Source: Rhynchosporium graminicola (taxonomy: Eukaryota > Ascomycota > Leotiomycetes > Helotiales > Ploettnerulaceae). Taken from it: a stretch of 64,000 nt of DNA. The stretch covers positions 62,001-126,000 of the forward strand of contig FJUW01000091.1 of assembly GCA_900074885.1 (NCBI GenBank). Reading direction: 5' to 3'. Each line of letters begins with the position of its first letter. The stretch's first letter is position 1. Shown one piece after another: positions 35,747 through 46,640 of the stretch. A program made the position numbers and the translations under genes. The notes below the pieces were generated by a model. It was not told where the DNA came from and made no database searches. It was given only the letters and a program-made list of their open reading frames with translations.

Positions 35747-37953
35747 TATAACAGCGCATGGTATACGTGGCAGATACGGGCTAGTATCAGTGCCTTAGGC
35801 ATACCCTCCTTATATATATAGAAGGTGCAGACTCCTTTAGAGCTCTATATCTTTCTATTTCCTTTGTACTAGACTATATAAGATCGCTCTTAGCCTCTCT
35901 TCTTATTTATTCTTACTTATATATCGCTTTAAGTCTTATATTATTATATTAAATAGAAAGATTAAGACCGCTAGGGATAATATTAAATAATATCTTACCT
36001 AGAAAACTCGATTCGCACGTACGACTACTAGGGAGCTCTTCGCTAAGTTATCTCTACTTACCTTAGATTTTCAGAATTATACGGAAAAAGTTAATACTAT
36101 TAATTACGAATTAAATAGTTAGGTTTTCAAAAGAGCAAAGATTCTAGAGATCTCTCGGATAGCTAGGAATTTAAACGTAATTTAGCCTTAGAAGCACTAG
36201 TATTACTACGAAGTCACTCTCGGATACTTCGAAACTCGTTCCTTCGTACGTATAAAGTAAAACAGCAGACGAATTTTAGGTAGAAACTTCCCTATAAGCT
36301 CTAATATTTATTATTCTCTTACCTGACTTTAACCTTCTAAAAGTAGCTCTAATAGCGATAAACCTTACTTTTAAGCTAAGACGAAGTAGCTTATTACCTT
36401 AGCGGAAATTATCGGAATTCGACTCGTAATCCTTATACTCTAGTATAATTTATCCCCCTTAGTAGAATCGACCTTCCTCTATTAGAACTTTTAATTTAAT
36501 ACTTTCTATATCTACTTAATGAAGATATCTGACTCTCCTTAATCTTTCGGCTTCTTCAGAATTCGATTTCGACTTTCACTTCTTCTATAACTTTTAAGTA
36601 TTCTATTACTTTCGCTTAGTCTCGCTTACTTAATACTATACCTCTTAAGAAGGCTTAGCTAGCTCCTATAGCTTCACCGGAATACCCTCGTAGCTCCTCC
36701 GATTCCGTACTTACTATAGAATTACTTTAATCGATTGAAGATTATTAATTATAGATAGAATCGATTACTCGGGAGCTTTCTATTAGTATTAGTCGTATCG
36801 AACAGATATTTGCCGAGTTTTTATATACTTAGGTATAATCGATAAACTCTAGACTTTCGGTAAACCTTAGACCTTTAGTAAACTCGGTATTATAATTACT
36901 AATAGAACTTACTCTTAAACGCTCTTTAATTAATAATTTATAGACCTCCGGTAAGTTATAACTAACTAAAAGTATCGATAATCTTAATATAAGGATTAGC
37001 TTATCTTTTAGCTAATAGTATACTTCTATTTAGGACTAACTAGAAGTTAATTTAAACTAATACCCGACTATACGTGCTTATAAAGCGCTAGTCTAGAGCT
37101 CTACTTCTAGCTTTATAAGAGATTACTTAGAACTATAGTATCTCTCGGAAATTACGCCTTTTTTCTCTACTAAAGAGATAATTTCAGTACTTACTTCTTA
37201 TTACTTTTCCGGACTCGAAACAGAGTAGTATTAGACCGAATTTCATAAGCTTTTAATAAAAAAGAAGTCCTTTTTATAATTCTGTATAAAGTTCCAAAGC
37301 TTAGTAATTCTCAGAGGTATAGCTAAATCAGAGTAGTACTTTTACCTCTAGCTAAAGCTTACTATACGGCTACATATAGCTGCCGCTCTAATTAAGTACT
37401 CTTAGAAGACTGATTATTAAGCTATAGTCTCTTCTCTTATAGCACTCGATTTAGAACTCTCTCGACTACTTTTAATACCTCGAGCTACTCTAGCTCTACC
37501 GATAGTTAGTACGTCTTCTAAGCTCTTAATACCTATCGAGGAAATATAGTATTACTACTATAAGAAGCACGGTTACTATAAGGGCGATTATCTGATATTA
37601 AAGACGAAGAAGGAGTGATTTGCGTCTTACGCTTTAGATTAATAATTACTTAGATTTTATTTAGAATTCGACTTGATTTAACTATCTTTTCTTTCGTTTT
37701 CTATTTACCTTTCAAGGCTCGAGGGCGAGCCTTTATCTTAGAAGGGGGTAATATAATAGCGTATAGTATACGTAGCAGATACAGGCCAGTATCAGTGCCT
37801 TAGGTATACCCTCCTTATATATATAGAAGGTGCAGACTCCTTTAGAGCTCTATATCTTTCTTTTTCCTTCGTACTAGACTATATAAGATCGCTCTTAGCC
37901 TCCCTACTTGTTTATTCTTGCTTATATACCGCCTTGAGTCTTGTGTCGTTACA
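35747..37953 (+). mobile_element. Non-autonomous gag-only LTR element A, copy A2
   Basis: 2207 bp, exactly the length of A1. LTRs 35747-35948 and 37752-37953 (202 bp each). TSD AATAC at 35742-35746 and 37954-37958; intact target in B1 near 15450. Purine tract AGAAGGGGGTAA precedes the 3' LTR. The leader after the 5' LTR (TTAAATAGAAAGATTAAG) is nearly the B primer region. Confidence 0.94.
36000..37618 (+). pseudogene. A2 gag with CCHC zinc knuckle
   Basis: Gag-like frame ending at TGA (37616-37618). The C-terminal knuckle spans about 37546-37590 in the pattern CX2CX4HX4C: Cys codons read TAT, the second His reads TAC, and His CAC of the KKHG segment remains. The middle is Ser/Leu rich. A segment near 36140-36165 is also present at the start of B gag. 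Start not determined. There is no pol in the element, so it depended on helper RT and integrase, probably from B. Confidence 0.75.
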
Positions 37954-38116
37954 AATACCTTATAGAGAACCTAGATAAGGGATTTATCGAATCTAGCTAA
38001 AGTCCCTTCATATTACTTATACTATTTATTAAGAAGGCTAATCGAGGATTACGCTTCTATATTAGCTATTATAAGCTTAATACGATCACTGGAAAGGATT
38101 CCTATCTAATACTAAG
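37954..38116 (+). pseudogene. B3 RT fingers
   Basis: Encodes KGFIES..SPFILLILFIKKA..GLRFYI..YKLNTIT, the start of the RT domain. Interrupted at CTAAG (38112-38116) by the solo I LTR. Confidence 0.8.
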
Positions 38117-38301
38117 TGTAAGGGTCAAGCCCTTGGGTTATGATACTAGTATTATCAGCACGACTCGCTGACTAAGGCTCGGTTAAGCCTTAGTACTACG
38201 TACCTTTTCTTGCGGCTTCCGGTTAGATTCTTACTCTCTCCTTATCGAACTGCTTGAATACTTCACTTGACCATCTGCGTACGCGTTGCTCACCCGTGAT
38301 A
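38117..38301 (+). repeat. Solo LTR of element I
   Basis: 185 bp, TGTAAGGGTCA...CACCCGTGATA, flanked by CTAAG on both sides (38112-38116, 38302-38306). Least RIP-mutated copy of this LTR. It disrupts the RT palm of B3. The open frame 38254-38493 is a chance join of LTR and RT. Confidence 0.93.
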
Positions 38302-40940
38302 CTAAGGATCGATAAGCTCTTAACTTATATATCTAAAGTAGTAATCTTTACTAAACTAGATATCCAGGTAATATATAACTATATCTATATAGACCCCGAA
38401 TCAGAGGAGTATACTACCTTTCGAACCAGCTTCGGATCCTATAAATATAAAATACTACTTTTTAGGCTCTATAATAGACTTAGTATATACTAACGATATA
38501 TAAATAATATACTATTAGACTACTTAGACGACTTCTATATAGTTTACTTAGATAATATTCTTATATACTCGGAAACGCTCTAGGAATATAAGGAAAATAT
38601 CAAATTAGTACTATAACGCTTAATAGAAGCTAGACTCTAAGTAGATATTAAGAAAAGCGAGTTCTATATTACTCGGACTAAATACCTCGGATATATCGTT
38701 ATTACTAATAGAATTAAGCTAGATCCCGAGAAGGTAGTATTATTAGTAGACTAGAAGTATCCCGAAATAGTAATAGCTATAAAATCTTTCTTAGGATTCT
38801 ATAGTTTCTATTATTAATTTATTCGGAATTTCGGCCTTATTACTAAACCTCTCTTAATACTTACTAGGCTTATAATACTATAGAATTTCACTAACGATCA
38901 TAAGAAGTCCTTCGACGATTTATATTAATAGCTACTATTAGTGCAGAAACTATACTATTTCGACCCTAAATTATAAACTAAACTAGAAACTAATACTTCA
39001 GATAGTATAATAGCTAGAGTTATCTCCTAATTATATAAAGAAAACTAGTAGTATCTAATTAGATTCTACTTCTATATTCTTAATAGATATAAACTAAACT
39101 AAGAGATCTATAATAAGGAGTTATACGCTATTATTAAGTCTTTCCGGAAATAGAGACCGGAACTTATATCTCTATAATACTATACTAGCGTATATATAGA
39201 CTATCGATCCTTAGAATACTTTATAACTACTAAAATCCTAACTAGTAAGTAAGCTAGATAAATAGAATTCCTTTTCGAATTTAACTTTCAAATTATATAT
39301 ACGCTTAGTAAAGATAACGCTAAAGCTAATATCTTTAGCTATAAGGAATAAGATCTAAGGATATAAGAATAATAGAAATAGGATAATAGATCTTAGGTTT
39401 TACTACTTTTAGATTACCTAGACCTTAAGATTAATGCGGAACTAGCTGAATATTATATCGATTATATTAGTTATATATACCTAATATCGCTAAGGACTAA
39501 TACGCTATCAGAACTTGTATATAACTCTTTTAATTTAATCGAGAAACTATACTAATTTAACTAAGAATTATTCTCTAATAAACGGAATATATTAGGAAAT
39601 ATCTATACTATTAATAATAGTTTACTACTTTATAATAGTTATCTATACGTATAACGCTATACCCTGCTATATACTTATTTAATTAGTGAAGTCTACGATC
39701 AAGTTTCCTCCGCTTATCTAAATACTTATAAGACTGCCGAGATAATTTCTACTTATTACTACTGGAAGGACTTATATCGGATATAAAAAAATACTTGTAA
39801 TTACCGCCTTTACTAGTACTCTTATCCGAAGCAGACGAAATAGTAAAGACTCCTCTATCTATTACTAGTACTTAGCTATCTTATATAGTACTTAGCTATA
39901 GACTTTAAGGACTTCCTGCTTAATAACTAAGAGTTTAATAAGATATTAGTATTTATCGATTACCTAAGGAAGGACTCCGTATTAATACTATACTATTATA
40001 ATATCGATACCCGCGGGATAATAATATTATTTATCTAATAGATATATCGTTTCGGATATACCTTTAAGTTAATTATATCCGACTAAAGAGCTTAGTTTAT
40101 CTTATCTTTCTAGTAAGAGTTTTATTATATAATTAGAGTTAAAGTTAAGCTCTCTACTTCTTTCTAATAGTAAACTAATAGATAAATAGAGATTATAAAC
40201 TAGTATATTAACTAATACTTTAGACCTTTCGTTAATTACTACTAGAGTAACTAGGGCGAACTACTACTAATAATAGACCGCGCCTAAGTAACTTTACCTT
40301 ACGATTCTATCGGTATAGCGCTATATACCATTAAATATAATATACTACTACAGAATAGCTAGGATTAGAAGTAACTTACTATATCGATACCGTAAGAGAA
40401 GCTTAATTATACTAATTCTAAATCCTTAGCTAAATATACTAAATCCGCTATCGAGGTTATAAAAGCTAATATACTAGCTACTTAGTAGAGGATAAGCGCT
40501 ATATCTGACCCGAAATAGTATAATATTAACTAGGAAGTTAGAGATAAGGTATTTCTCTCTATAAGGAACCTTAAGAATTACTAGCTAAGTAAGAAGCTAT
40601 CTAGCTTCTAAGTAGGACTATACTAAGTCCTAGCTAAGATCGGATACTCCTATAAGCTAGATTTACCCCCGGGATCTTCTATATATAATATATTCGCTCC
40701 CGAATTACTCTTTAAGGACTCGGATAACCTATTACTAAGCTAGGAGTTACTAAACCTACTCTCGGAGGTTATCGCTACTTAAGAAGAGTAAGAGTTATAA
40801 GATATACTTACTATATAGCTCTTAAGAGATAATCTGAAGTATTAAGTTAGTTAGCTAAGCTACGACTTAGACTTAACTTAGTATAACGCTTCTGACCTAA
40901 TAAGTGCTCCGTATAAGCTTAGAGACTTCTATATTATTAA
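38302..40940 (+). pseudogene. B3 RT palm, RNase H, integrase, chromodomain
   Basis: RT palm starts FTKLDIQ (about 38345), with the catalytic YLDN before ILIYSE near 38545-38575. RNase H is about 38900-39350. Integrase has its zinc region near 39735-39840 and core IDTRGIIILF near 39999-40035, and a later QTNRQIEIINQYINQY-like segment near 40190. Chromodomain-like tail LRDNLKY..S..GYD near 40820-40900 ends at about 40935. Catalytic residues are partly changed and stops are frequent. Confidence 0.8.
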
Positions 40941-41084
40941 CTTAAGTAAACCTAGACCTTTATATAAACTAGATTAGTAGATTAAAGCTTAGAAAACCGG
41001 AATAAATAACTATAGTTACTTAAAGGATAATAAACTATTATAGTTACTAATATTAAAAAATTTATTACTAAGGATAATCCCTGA

Positions 41085-42393
41085 TTATACTCTATAATAA
41101 CGCTTTATCTAAAACTCTACTTCCTCTACTACTTCTACTTTACTAGCTTTCTTCCTTAAGTTCTCCGGAGCTTCTAGTAAATCTAGAATATCTAGAACCG
41201 GAACTACTATATCTAACTCCTTACTTAAATTTACTAATATAGCCCTAGTAGTAAACTAAGTATAATAGCTAATCTTATGCGCTTTCTTCTTTAGAGTAAG
41301 TCCGGGAGTATCTAGATCTGATACTATCTCTAAACTAGAAGGTAAATTCCTTTTTCCCTTAGTAATAGATATCGTAGCTTTAATTATAGCTTTCTTTGCG
41401 AATTTCCGTATAATAGTATTTAACTTATTTATCTACTTTAATACTATTTATACTATTAACCTAGACTTCGCCGAATCTACTATTAGAAGATCTAAATCCT
41501 ATATCGTATTAGTATCGTACTAGTATCTAAAGGTTTAAGGATTTTAACTTACTACCTTAATAAACTCTAACTCTTTAACTACTTTCTCTATAGATCGCCT
41601 TAAAGCTTAAGTCTCTACTAATTATATAGTAGTAATCTCTAATATAGTAATAAGAGTACTAGATTTCGTAAGACGATAGATCCGATTAATAGCCTTATAA
41701 GTAGCTATAATACCGCCCTGATTCAGCTCTGCGTCTTTAGCTTTACTACTAGGAAGTAAACCGGATAAGATAGTATACTTTATATTAATATAATTAAGTA
41801 ACTATAACGCGTTAGTATATATAATTATATTTAAGTTCAAGTAACTTATATACTTATAACTACTCTTTAACGCTAAGATAATACTTATAAAGCTTAGAGT
41901 TAAGCTTATTAAATAAATATAGAAGTTCTAGAATAAGAGTATTATTATACTTTATCTTAAGGAAAGCGCGAATATATCGCAAGTAATATATATAATACGC
42001 CGCCGAAAGAGTACTAGCGAGAACTGAGAAGACTTAATTAGGTCGATTAATATATAAAATTACAGTAGACTACTATAGTAATTAGTAATAATACTTACTC
42101 TAGGAACTACATCGTAGTCTAAGGAGAGTAAACTTATAAGTTAGAGTAGTTATCGCAGTTAAAAAGGAAAAGCTCTAATATTAATAAACCCTTTCCTTTA
42201 TATACCCTATGCCCTACTTAAACTCGACTCCCGCTATAAACAGATAAAGTAAATATAGCTTACCGCCCGATTTAGAAGCTACGACTAATATAGTACTATT
42301 ATAGCGATATAACTAGTCAGAACCTAATAAAGAATTTACTACTACTAAAGAGCGGCTAGCGCTTATTACGCGAATATCGACGAAAATAGTTAT
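41085..42393 (-). pseudogene. Antisense accessory ORF of element B (B3 copy)
   Basis: Opposite strand to pol, between chromodomain and 3' LTR. Collinear with B1 11109-12500 and B2 17772-18293 plus 22077-22960. The start position is ATA (complement at 42391-42393) where B2 keeps ATG. The middle part (about 41500-42000) stays open for long stretches. Function unknown. Three collinear copies in two orientations show that it belongs to the element. Confidence 0.6.
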
Positions 42394-42466
42394 AATAAAG
42401 ACTAATTTCTAGTATAAAGTATAACCTTCCGAGCTTAGGGTTAAGCTCTTCTTAGGGGGGAGGTAA

Positions 42467-42734
42467 TATAATAATAGCTTACCTAGATATCATATAAGAA
42501 GAAGGATAGATACTAGAGCCTAAGTTCATAGGTATCCCGGTATAACTAGTATCTGACCCGGTATAGTACCGGACTAGTACCGGTATATATATATAAGGTA
42601 CCTTATACTCTATCTCTCCTCTTCTCCCTGCCTTATCTTTTTATTTCCTTCGTAGTAGACTATATAAGATCGCTCTTAGCCTCCCTACTTATTTATTCTT
42701 ACTTGTATACCGCCTCGAGTCTTATGTCGTTACA
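42467..42734 (+). repeat. B3 3' LTR
   Basis: 268 bp. Purine tract (CTTAGGGGGGAGGTAA) at 42451-42466 precedes it. AGACT follows at 42735. Confidence 0.93.
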
Positions 42735-44260
42735 AGACTCTATCTTCGACTTTAAACTCCGGGGCTTACTAATAGTAGTAGTTAGTAACCTCTTCTTAAA
42801 CCTATTACGCTACTAGTATTATTATCTATACTTATTCCCTAGTATCTTATAGCTTCTTTAAGATCGTATCCGTCTTTTGAATAAGTAAGTAGTTAGTAAT
42901 AATAGTAAGTTCGTCTTCGATATTCAAATCGACGTATTATACGTAATAACTATAGGTTAGAAAGAAAGGGCTTACTTCTATTAATATAATATCTTAGTTA
43001 TTAATTACTACTTCTGCTAATAGTAACATATTAAACTAATTATCTTATGCGATGTCTACGAATATATATAAGTATATCTCTAACATCTAGTTTATCCTCT
43101 CTATAGAGCTATCGGGTTCTAAGTAATAAGCTATAAAGAGGCATCGCGTAACCCTTAGTAAAGTATATATCTATATCTATAATATTCCGACGAACTATTT
43201 CTCTCGGTCGGATATAATTACGCGTAATAGTACGTATTATCTATAGTAGACCTATATAAACTACTTTACTATAGCTTCTATATTAATTAATAATAGTCTA
43301 TTATATATAATTCCTTTCTTAAGCTAATTAGTAATTACGATTAAGTTAGTATATCTTTTACTTTCTAGAAAGTTAATAATAAAATCGATAGAAATCTCTT
43401 ACTAGATTTAGTCTAGTAGTAATAATAGCTTAAGGAATCCTTATCTCTAATATTATTATATCTTATTCCTTCTATAAGCGTTATAGTTCTGAATAAACCT
43501 TCTTATATCCTTCGATATCTATAGCTAGAAGAACTACCGACTTATAGTAATAGTAGTTAAATCTCGTCCTAAGTATCTATATATCTTAGTATTATATATC
43601 ACTTAGATCAGCTTCGTATATAGTTCTTCGGAATCGGGTACTTATAATCTGCCTAAGAATTATAGTTTACCCGCCTCTAATAGTGAATACTCTAATACTA
43701 ATACTTTTAGCTTTAGTATAATAAGGAATATATATTACTTATTATATACTGCCTTAGCTACTCCCTAGTATATATTATTAGCTTATTCTGCTTATAATCA
43801 GAGTTCCTTAAGTATCGTAAAGGTAGTATTAGTAGTATTATTATCTATAGTAGCTTTATCAACTACTTCGGGTTCTTTAACTTATAGGGATTTATTCTAT
43901 AGTCGCGAGGCTTCTTCTTCTTAGCGTCTTCGATCTTATCGTATTATAACTAGAGCTACTACTACTATCCCTTATAGTAGTAGTAGTTCTCGTAGTACTT
44001 TCAGCTTAATTAGTTAGATTAATTAGTACTAAAGTCGTTTATCTTCTATATTATAAGGTATATCCTATTCGTATTATAAGAGTATATTTACGCGTTCGTT
44101 TTCTTTCCTAGGGATATAACTAATCGTATAGTTAAACTGCAAGAGAAGTAGCGATTACTATATTTACTACTCTATAAGCTACTATATTATTATAAAATAC
44201 TCGAGGTTCTTATAATTAGTACGAATATAGAATTCTTATACGCTTTTTAATTCGTATTAT
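42735..44260 (-). pseudogene. C3 integrase and RNase H C-terminal part
   Basis: Minus-strand pol piece collinear with C2 (1600-2270, 4490-5200) and with C1 54050-55870. It provides the uninterrupted target for A1 (near 43425) and a single-copy version of the segment duplicated in C1 near 55470-55860. Near 44140-44250 it reaches RNase H, then breaks off at 44260 against the gag of C1. Confidence 0.75.
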
Positions 44261-44273
44261 AGTAGCTACTAGA

Positions 44274-44863
44274 TGCCTTCGAGGCATAAAGATAATAAGT
44301 TACTAAGCTAATAGTATAATAAGTAAATATAACTACTATCTTAACTAGTAGGATCGAAGATATAGAAGCACGATGAAATATACTACTAGTACTACTAGAA
44401 GTACTAACTCTTATCGATACGATACGATCGATAACCTCGGAACTACATATGATAATAAAGTAATATATACCGAAACCCGAAAGGTTTAATAGTACTAACT
44501 TAGCTTTATACCTCTAATTCGAGGGTATCTTACAAGCGAAGCTAGAGATCGATACTATTATTATTAGTAATAAGAGGGAAAGAATATAATATACGTTTAG
44601 CTATCTCTTAAGCGAGACTATAGAACGAATTTACTCTTAGGTAAGTTTCGCTTAGAGGTAAGAGTAGTTAATAGTCGAAGAGCTATTCTAGCAGATAGCT
44701 ATTACTTTTTATAACTCTAGTTACTAGTAGAAAGCTATAAGCTAACTGAATAAGATTAAGCAGGAAGCTTATCCTTTAAATAAGTTCTTTAATAATTTCA
44801 ATCAGCTAATCCTCGAAGCAGAGAGATAGAACTAGATAGATATAATTAAGAAAAGTTAGTTAA
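44274..44863 (+). pseudogene. C1 gag, N-terminal part
   Basis: Candidate start ATG at 44274 (MPSRHKD), followed by RIP-broken sequence. From about 44480 a frame reads PERFNSTNLALYLQFEGIL and continues through a capsid-like region rich in Trp/Gln-derived stops to 44863. F1 interrupts it at GTTAA (44859-44863), and it resumes at 51712. It does not stay in one frame from the ATG, so a small indel is likely. Confidence 0.65.
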
Positions 44864-45045
44864 TATAATGGGTCTGTGCGCCTAGTGCCTCCTACTCTTG
44901 TATTTCAGAATTGGAAAGGAAGGAAGAACCTTCTCTCCTTAGCAATTAGTTTCTATATTAACTAGACTATTACTAGCGAACCTCTAGCGACTATTCTACT
45001 ATTCTATTATGCCTATTTACCTTAGCGTACTAAGTGATTATTATA
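44864..45045 (+). repeat. F1 5' LTR
   Basis: 182 bp, TATAATGGGTCTGTGCG...GTGATTATTATA. Confidence 0.94.
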
Positions 45046-45129
45046 TTCTAATTGCTTTTACTTAATATTAGCTTAAATAGTTATAATAGCTTAAAGTAGA
45101 GAATCCTTTATTATATTAACCTGACTTAT

Positions 45130-46640
45130 ACTCTAAGATAACTCTATTAGGGCTTAGATAATACCCGGCGATATACTAATAGATAACTTTTTAGTTCTAT
45201 AAGAGAAACTCTAATCGCTAAAGAAACGGAATAATATCTTAGATAACCTTATAGTTAAGTACTAACGAATATTCAGTAAAGCCCTTACTTAATACTCTCT
45301 AGAAGCTACTATAATAGTACGACTTTATTAAGCTTATATATCCGAAGACCTTATCTTAAGTATAGAGAGAGATACTAGTCGATTAGTAGCTCTTAAAGAA
45401 TCGCTAATTCCCTGCCGAGATAAAAGTAAATATATAATTCTACTAGAATATAAGAGTAGAAGCTAAAGAGAGCTTACTAAGTACTTATAAGCTTATAACC
45501 GAGTCTTCGACTATAATACTAAAGGGTACTTAACTAATCTCGTTAAGATTAAATAAGTAGTAATACTACTCTATAAGGAACTAGCGAATACTTAGGAAAA
45601 GTTTAGGAAGTATACCCTAGATACCTTTTACGAGATAACCTAGGAAAGTTATAAAGAGTTCCTAGCGAATCTCTAGCTACTTCTTATCTCACGAAAGGTA
45701 GCTAACTTATAAGCCTACGAGAACGCTCGCTAAAGGCTAAGTTAACTAATTGAGGAGTTCGTGAATTACCTTAAAGAAAAAGAGGAATAACTCGAACCCT
45801 TTACTAAGCGCTAATTACGAGATATCTTATTTAATAAGATCCGCCTGGAGATTCGCTAGAAAATCGTCGAGAATAGCTAAGCTAATAGACTTTAGACTCG
45901 AGACTAAGTTATTTCTACTATTACTCTTTAAGAGACTTACACTTTATCTAGAGGTACTAATAGTAATAAAAGATAGAGGGAACCTAAAGAGTAGAAATAT
46001 AAGGAGTTAAATACGAAGAAAGACGACTTATATAAGTACTAGCGAAGAACTAACGATCGATAAGATAAGAGCTAATAAAGATAAGAAAAGAGGAAAGATC
46101 TAAATAGTATACTTATTAGGGATTAGCTAATAAGATAAGATATCTCTAAGGTTTAGTACTACTCTTATAATAAATATAAATATATCTCTCTGAACTATCT
46201 AAAATCAAAAACTAGTAATACTAAAGATAAACGCTAAGGAAAGCTATAACTCGTAGTATCTTCTACGTCCGGACTAGGTTTACTAGATAATAAGATAGAA
46301 ATCTAAATAAAGATTCTATCCTAAGGTAAGTAGAAATCGATAATTACCCTTATTAATAATAGAGTAGAAGATAACTTTATATTAAGACTAGTTACTAAAG
46401 AATACGAGCTTGAACTTACTAGCGAAGGACTGAGGACTTTCTAGATACTTTCACGGAATAAAGGCGTTATCTTTAGTACTATAGTCGCCTAAGTAGAGAT
46501 AGCCGATTCGATTAGACAGACTAGAGTCGATACTCTTCAGCTAAGAGTTATCGATATACTAGGTATAGACCTGATATTAGGGTAGCTATAGTTAGAGGAT
46601 ATAGATCCTTAGATAAGCTTTAAGAATAAGTAATAGAGGT
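45130..46640 (+). pseudogene. F1 gag and protease
   Basis: Gag remnant with capsid-like part about 45400-45900. The zinc knuckle CX2CX4HX4C is at 46157-46198, all metal ligands changed to Tyr by transitions. The protease region near 46346-46385 reads LINNRVEDNFI, ancestral LIDSGAEDNFI-like. A tract with ITLQETYTLSRG-type residues (about 45930) links them. Gag packages RNA and protease matures the particle. Start not fixed. Confidence 0.7.

Larger units (their letters stand above)
29186..42734 (+). mobile_element. Gypsy element B, copy B3 (complete, five foreign insertions)
   Basis: Plus-strand copy with both LTRs (29186-29453 and 42467-42734) and TSD AGACT (29181-29185, 42735-42739). About 13.5 kb now. 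It carries Copia D (itself bearing solo E2), TRIM H1, gag-only A2 and a solo LTR of I, each with its own TSD. The rest is collinear with B2 in reverse. Confidence 0.93.
10304..44260 (-). mobile_element. Gypsy element C, copy C3 (3' LTR to RNase H, split in three)
   Basis: Minus-strand chromovirus inserted in the RNase H region of F2. The probable TSD is ATCTA at 10299-10303; its partner is missing. Pieces are the 3' LTR and chromodomain (10304-10767), C-terminal linker (28989-29185), and integrase to RNase H (42735-44260). The first interruption (B1/B2) is bounded by CCTAT/TCTAT duplications, the second (B3) by AGACT. Joined, the three pieces are collinear with C1. It stops abruptly at 44260. 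Confidence 0.85.

Noticed and set aside
38254..38493. 79-codon plus-strand frame starting with ATG
   Set aside because: Chimera of the solo I LTR end and B3 RT; its RT part is real but the start is accidental.
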